A DNA stretch of 25,353 bases, taken from NCBI GenBank assembly GCA_023231475.1, contig JALJEE010002807.1, positions 1 through 25,353 of the forward strand. The letters run 5' to 3'. A program made the translations under genes and the position numbers. Origin of the DNA: Seison nebaliae. Lineage: Eukaryota > Rotifera > Pararotatoria > Seisonacea > Seisonidae. The notes under the pieces were generated by a model, which searched no databases, was not told the origin of the DNA, and saw only the letters and a list, made by a program, of their open reading frames with translations. Position 1 is the stretch's first letter; each line of letters opens with the position of its first letter. Positions 20,402 through 25,353 of the stretch are shown in pieces.

Positions 20402-21680
20402 TCATCCAAATCTCACATTCTCTTTCGGCGTTTTATGCTTCATATAAATATACATGAGTAACGCTCCGATTAATACAGAGCAGAAATTGGGAACGATGAG
20501 AAATTTCCAAAAATTAAATTTCGACGTTTTCTGTCGTCGCTTCTCATCTTCCGACGGTTGTTCATCACAATGATTTGGACTGAGATCATCCTCGTCGCTT
20601 AATGCGTCTAAGTAATATTTGAATCTACCCGAATCACTCACCAACGGCAAACCGGTGATGGTGGAGACGAGTGGCATCATAATCCGTTTTCTGATATTAA
20701 ACGGAACGCTCTTCATCGGATGATGATATGGTCTGCTTTTGGATCGACTAAAAAAAAAATTTAATTAGAAAATTATAGAGAATGGAGGAACTTCTTCTCT
20801 TTTAAAATCGGCGACGGTGGTGGAGTTGAGTCGCTATTGGGTAAAATTTCAAAATCGGATTCTGTCAACGACTCACCATCAATTCTAATTTGAAGGGAAT
20901 TTTAGAAAGAATAATTTTAAAAAAGTGAATAAACATCGGCATTGAATTGGGAATTTTCGTATGAATCAATGGAAGATGGTGAGATGGTTGAAATTGATCG
21001 TTTCTCACCCTTTTCCAAATCCATGAAACGGAATTATTGTTGACATGTTCGTTTGGGGTGGTGACAGTGGAGTAAGACAAAGAGGGCGAAGAATGATTAC
21101 ATTTTTTGGGGAATTTTAAATTGTTGTGACTGGAGGAATGTTGATTGAGATGTAACTCGCGACAATCGTCCAAAATCTCCTCTAAATTCTTCTTCTCATT
21201 CTTACTCATCATCTCGGAAATTGTGTCGCTGTAACTGCGACCGACAAATTGTCTTCTTTCCTTCATCTGCTCTAAACGACGTTGACGAATTCGATGAATA
21301 ATCAAATCTTTCCGTCTCATCTCTAAGAGAGTAGTATTCTTCGATTTGTGTTGTGTGGGGAAAGATTGTTCATAAATGAGAGTTTTATCTGTCGCGATTT
21401 TCCTCAACGGGAAATTTTTCTTTTTATTCTCATCATCATCGTCGTCGTCGAAGAGACTACTAAGAATTGAGATATCGGAATTTTCTCGATTAATTATCAT
21501 TTCGTCATTCGACTCTTCCGATTGGATCAAAAGTGAACGACAATTGTCCACAATGAACGAATATTGACTATTATTCATCGATTGATTCTCTTCCAAAATA
21601 TTCTTCTTCTTATTATTATTATTATTATTATGCATCTTATGTTTCGTATTAATTATCATTGAGAACGGCGAATTAGACAT
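20402..21680 (-). CDS. Unrecognised C-terminally anchored membrane protein
   Basis: I do not recognise the family. The exons are 21680-20935, 20884-20792 and 20747-20402, with introns of 50 and 44 bp. The total is 1185 nt and 394 aa, with phases closing. The N-terminal half is hydrophilic and low-complexity: N6, D6 and Ser/Asn runs, and a charged, probably helical stretch rich in Arg, Glu and Met at about 115-155 (RRKDLIIHRIRQRRLEQMKE, FVGRSYSDTISEMM). The middle exon is acidic then Pro-rich (GESLTESDFEILPNSDSTPP). The last exon carries a basic motif, RKRIMMPLVSTITGLPLVSD, that looks conserved. One hydrophobic segment near the end follows it (FLIVPNFCSVLIGALLMYIY), with a short polar tail (MKHKTPKENVRFG). 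With no signal peptide, a tail-anchored cytosol-facing topology is likely. The first intron donor was chosen by phase. A stronger-looking GTGAGA about 75 bp earlier breaks the frame. Confidence 0.62.
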
Positions 21681-22794
21681 TCTCCTTATTATAATGATCC
21701 TATCTACTATATGACTTGGTTGGATTTATTAGAAAACAAAAAACTTTAACTAATACACAGACTTAATATGTCTCAGTTCTCAAGCGTCATCTGAATAGGA
21801 AAAAGAAATTCAAATAAACATCTCACGTGATATGACAATGAGAGAGAGAGAGAGAGATTAGAGAATATCTCCTCTTAATCGATTCCATCAATTATTCCTT
21901 CATCTCTCTCTTAATCGTTAAAGATGCGGGAAAGAAATAGATTTGAAAACTGAAAACATTTTGGAAAAGTTCAAGAGAGGACATATAGGTCCATTGTCGT
22001 ACGGAAAAGCAGATTCAAATGTGAAATATATTTACACACAATTCCCATAACATAATTGAACAATAATTCTTTTTGGTGCAACCCCAAAAAAGTCTCATTC
22101 TCTTCCTCCATTCGTCGAGATAGAGACATAGTTGTCACATCTTTCTCTTGTTTATACTCGAATAATGGGAATTTAATCAATAATCCTCCCAATCTCACCG
22201 GTGGACACGAACACAAATTCTCCCGATTCGAATGTGTGGCTTCATCTCTCCAATTTTTACCTAATTCCACACAATAATCATAAATATGAGATATTAGACG
22301 AACTTCCTCAACAATTATTTATTCTAATTTCTCTCTATTCAATCCGAACGGAATCTTCTTCTTCATCATTTCGTGGTTACAACCAATTTGAAGTTAAATG
22401 TATATAATTCTATTCCATTAAATAATTCAAATAATTGTTTGAATGTTGATTTATTTAAAAAATAAAAGATATTTCTTTTGAAACTTTCTTCTCCCATCCC
22501 ATCCCATCCTCTCCCCTCTCCAAGTCAAAAACACAAAATTGTTTGTGTCTGTTTTGGTTGTGAGTTGAGAATTGATAATAAAATCTAATTTGACATTTTT
22601 CATCCTTCATTTTTTTTAATCTTTCATTCTTTTTTTCATCTTTCATCAAGTCGAATTGAAAGATTGAATAACTAACTTTATATCTGATTAATATTTGAAT
22701 TATATGATTATGTGAAAAATTAGATTTATTCGTGAAAGGAAATAATTTGGATAGATTAGATAATTTATTCATTTCCTTCATTTAATCATCAGAA
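21681..22794. other. Intergenic region with one coding-like - strand frame
   Basis: Upstream flank of the membrane-anchor gene and downstream flank of the ankyrin gene. It includes a GA microsatellite at 21841-21857. The frame at 21971-22300 on - is listed separately. The rest (22410-22794) is AT/CT-rich, with frames that lack domains. Confidence 0.4.
21971..22315 (-). CDS. Possible exon of an unknown protein
   Basis: On the - strand a frame stays open from about 22315 to the TGA at 21971 with protein-like composition: VEEVRLISHIYDYCVELGKN, then WRDEATHSNRENLCSCPP, then VRLGGLLIKFPLFEY and a charged stretch. I do not recognise a family. A GTGAGATTG inside it could be a splice donor, and the nearest in-frame ATG (22270) lies in the middle. 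It could be an exon of a small separate gene or chance. No flanking exon fits convincingly. Confidence 0.25.
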   Translation of the reverse strand: MVEEVRLISHIYDYCVELGKNWRDEATHSNRENLCSCPPVRLGGLLIKFPLFEYKQEKDVTTMSLSRRMEEENETFLGLHQKELLFNYVMGIVCKYISHLNLLFRTTMDLYVLS

Positions 22795-25007
22795 TCATAA
22801 TGATGATAATGAGGATAGAGAGGAGGATGAACGATATATCTGAGACTTTCTTTTCGTCAAATGATTATCAGTTGAAATTAATCGGTTTGAGCTGGTGGGT
22901 AAGACAATGCGATTTATTGGATTTTCCAAATAATTTTCGTGTGTCATTCGAACTCCTTTGACGGCCAATGTCGAATAGTTCGTTTCCATATGATTCTCCT
23001 CATCTACTTGATGAGACGAATAAAATTAAGGGATTTTCTAGTGTTTTGGTGATATTGATGGAAGTGGAACTTTTTGATGGTTTGTTTTGGTGGAATTTGA
23101 CACGTTTCTCTCTCGTTCTTCTCAAATGTCCCCTGGGCACTATGTGTGGTAATGTGTGTGAATTGTGTGGAATGGTGTGATCAAGTGAATTGATCAACAT
23201 CGAATTTGAAAGGGACAAATTAGACAAATTCATCGACGCCGCAAAAGATGATTTCAAATTCATTGAATCTTGCATGAGGAGCGATCGACAAAAATTTAAG
23301 CCTTTCGTTCTCGCATAATCTAACGGCGTTCGATGGAAATCATCGACAATTGATTTATTCGCTTTCCAATCCATTAACAATTTGACGATTTTACACTCGC
23401 CATTCATCGTCGCTAAATGGAGGGGAGTCTGATTAGTTTTCGTTCGAACGTCTAAGACGAGAGTCGAGAATTTTTGAAGAATGAGTCGACATGCAACTAG
23501 ATGACCTTGTTCACATGTTAAATGAAAGCAATTCTTACCAAATTTGTCCTTTTTCCGTACGGAATTCTCGTTCAATAATTTCTATAAAAATTTTTGAAAA
23601 TTTAAAACTTAAATTCAATTCAAACTTTCAGACATTCAATCGGACTGTTTCTTACACTCCAATGAATTGCCGTTCGTCCACTTTCGTCGCGGTCGTCTAA
23701 CGTCTCCGGTACAAAATGAAGTAATTCGATTAGATGATCATATCGATCCAGATAACAAGCCCACATTAACGGTGTCATACCATCTTCATCCTTCTGACGA
23801 CATGATTTTTTATCAGTCTTCTCTAACAGAATCTTCTCCACAATAATTGACAATGAGTGACTGAAAAAGTGCAAATTAAACTTTCAAACAATTTGGTATG
23901 ATATCACATATGGACCAATGAATGGCAGTTCGGCCTTTATCGTCCGATAATTGGACATCGGCACCAAATTCCAATAATAATTTCGTCATCTCCACATTTC
24001 GGTTGAACACGGCGAGATGTAGAGGAATATGTCCATCTATTGGAGAAAGGAGAATTTTTTGAAAAATTATTAAAAAATTTAAATTTTAATAAATTAAATT
24101 AAAACTGATCGATTCCTGATTGACATTGTCATTTGATAAGAGAAATTTGAAAATTTCATGGTTGTCATGGTGAATAGCATACATTAATAACGACCGATTG
24201 AAATCATCTTTCCATTCCACCGTCATTTGTGACGAGTTAAGTACGGAATGAAATTTAATTTCATCTTTCAAAATAATGGAACTGGTGAGAAGGAATTTGT
24301 CGTTCTCTAATTCACAACTTCTCCAAATCCATTCGAATTTCCTGTTGAATTCATTCGACCTTTCTAATTGATGAGATGATTCGAAATTCTCCGAATCCTC
24401 ATTCTTCCTCCCCGCATAATATTGAGCTATACAATGTAAGGAATAGAAGATGGAATCTCTTAGTCTGGAAACTGAAGAATTATTCGGTAAAAGTCGAAGA
24501 AAATCGTTCAATAATCTGATATTCTTACGAAAATCATCTTTATCTGAATGTGAATTATGAGAAGTTGAATTATAATAAAAATTTGAAACTCATATTTTTC
24601 TCTTAAAAACTATTCATTCTCTTCAATTAGATAATTCAATTAAATCATTTCTAAATGGTTTTTAAAGACAGTTCCGTACCTAATTAAATTGTTGTCATAA
24701 ATTCTTTGGAGATAGTCGTCATTGGATAGAATTTTAGTTTGATGCAGTTTACTTCGAACGCTACATCTAATCGTTGAATAGTTTAGCGTAATTGTCTTCA
24801 TGTCTCCATGGTTACGAGTCATGTTAACTGATATTTCTTCGAAAACATTTGAGGAAATTGAGAAAATTGAGGAAAAAACTGACAAATACTTTCAACATTC
24901 AAATCATTAATATTAATCCCAACTTTCTGAAATTCTAAATATGCATTAACAATTGCAGAATCCATTAACAATTTATCCAATTCGCTATCGAAAAGTAGCC
25001 ACAATTG
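22795..25007 (-). CDS. Ankyrin-repeat protein, ANKRD55/inversin-like (5' end unresolved)
   Basis: Probably a scaffold protein; ANKRD55 and inversin are ciliary or signalling scaffolds, so function here is inferred. The exons are 25007-24890, 24827-24680, 24515-24106, 24036-23916, 23860-23626, 23581-23071 and 23003-22795. They total 1752 nt and 583 aa plus stop, with all phases closing. Residues 1-190 have no recognised domain (ELDKLLMDSAIVNAYLEFQ, LLNDFLRLLPNNSSV). About eight ankyrin repeats follow (about 190-480): NRSLLMYAIHHDNHEIFKFL, GHIPLHLAVFNRNVEMTKLL, GRTAIHC, GMTPLMWACYLDRYDHLIEL, GRTAIHWSVRNSPIECLKKL, GKNCFHLTCEQGHLVACRLI, QTPLHLATMNGECKIVKLLM and RTPLDYARTKGLNFC. The C-terminal about 100 residues are Ser/Asn-rich and end SSSSLSSLSSL. 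A stop sits in frame just before 25007 at a TTAG acceptor, so at least one more upstream exon exists. The stretch at about 25200-25340 on - has a coding-like frame that may be part of it. Confidence 0.78.
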
Positions 25008-25353
25008 CTAACAATCTTCGATATTTGATGTCTATTTTATGATATCTAAAATTATAAAAAATATTTAAAAAAACATAAATCATGACTAGTTTTATAAAAT
25101 CTCAAAACTGTTCGATTACTTTAAGTTTCTACTGTACAACAATTCGATTGTAGAGGATTGTTGATATAAACAAGAAAATTTTAGGAAACATAATAGTTCA
25201 TATTAACTTGAGGTTTGAGCTTACTTTCTAAATCATTCAAAACAAGGATTTTTACTATTTTCAGGATTATTTGATTTCCAATTTTGGAATTGTTTTTCTC
25301 TTTCGAAAACAATTTCTCAATTTCATTCTTCGTTTTAGTAACTTTACTGTAAA
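25008..25353 (-). other. Probable upstream exon/intron of the ankyrin gene
   Basis: On the - strand a TTTACAG at the window edge is followed by an open, charged frame (TKTKNEIEKLFSKEKNNSKI, then QIILKIVKILVLNDLES) and a GTAAGC donor-like site. That donor's phase does not match the next exon, whereas a GTTAAT slightly downstream (after KLKPQ) does. The rest looks intronic. The gene probably continues beyond the window. Confidence 0.35.

Noticed and set aside
21005-21015. Strong GTGAGA donor in the membrane-anchor gene
   Set aside because: Using it puts a stop in the next exon; the GTTTAT site about 75 bp later closes the phase with a 50-bp intron.
24002-24120. Read-through of ankyrin exon into SFNLIY
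   Set aside because: The frame stops in the intron; splicing at GTTTTA/AATAG restores ankyrin consensus (INGHIPLHLA).

Overview
This is a piece of eukaryotic nuclear DNA, almost certainly from a small-genome invertebrate animal. It is AT-rich, and its protein genes are broken by introns of mostly 44-90 bp with ordinary YAG acceptors. The set includes a polybromo chromatin subunit, a muscle-type LIM protein, a DRAM lysosomal membrane protein, a mucin-like type II membrane protein, the OST subunit ribophorin I and a mitochondrial ribosomal protein. The short introns recall nematodes and mites, but I cannot name the species. There are no bacterial operons, CRISPR arrays or recognisable tRNA/rRNA genes.

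Layout from left to right: the C-terminus of an unknown + strand gene (1-123); a three-exon polybromo-1 gene on - (584-6476); mitochondrial ribosomal protein L30 on - (6729-7526); a divergent promoter region rich in TGACGT motifs (7527-8091); ribophorin I on + in seven exons (8092-10265); a convergent 3' region; a CRP/MLP-type LIM gene on - (10971-11938). A gene-poor stretch follows (about 12.0-16.2 kb) that holds a (CT)n tract, Thr/Asn-codon microsatellites, a 515-bp fold-back element and an exact 114-bp copy of part of the ribophorin I exon. Then come a mucin-like type II membrane protein on - (16267-17744), a DRAM2 homologue on - (18623-19904) whose last intron is swollen by a 12-bp minisatellite, an unrecognised C-terminally anchored membrane protein on - (20402-21680), and an ankyrin-repeat protein on - (22795 to about 25007, 5' end unresolved).

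I rebuilt exon structures by hand from reading frame, phase and remembered family alignments. In all multi-exon models the phases close exactly (for example ribophorin I gives 589 aa and DRAM2 gives 265 aa, both normal for the families). The genes are a mix of housekeeping functions and show no shared pathway.

The most notable signals are: (1) 5' splice sites that are overwhelmingly GTT rather than GTA/GTG (18 of the 22 better-supported introns, 6 of 6 in ribophorin I); (2) the templated 114-bp insertion flanked by an 11-bp direct repeat; (3) the fold-back element next to it; (4) a stop-free 60-bp ribophorin I intron that would encode a hydrophobic segment if retained; and (5) a polybromo with about three instead of six bromodomains and a large charged insert in its second BAH domain. 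I found no evidence of a wholly new multi-gene system.
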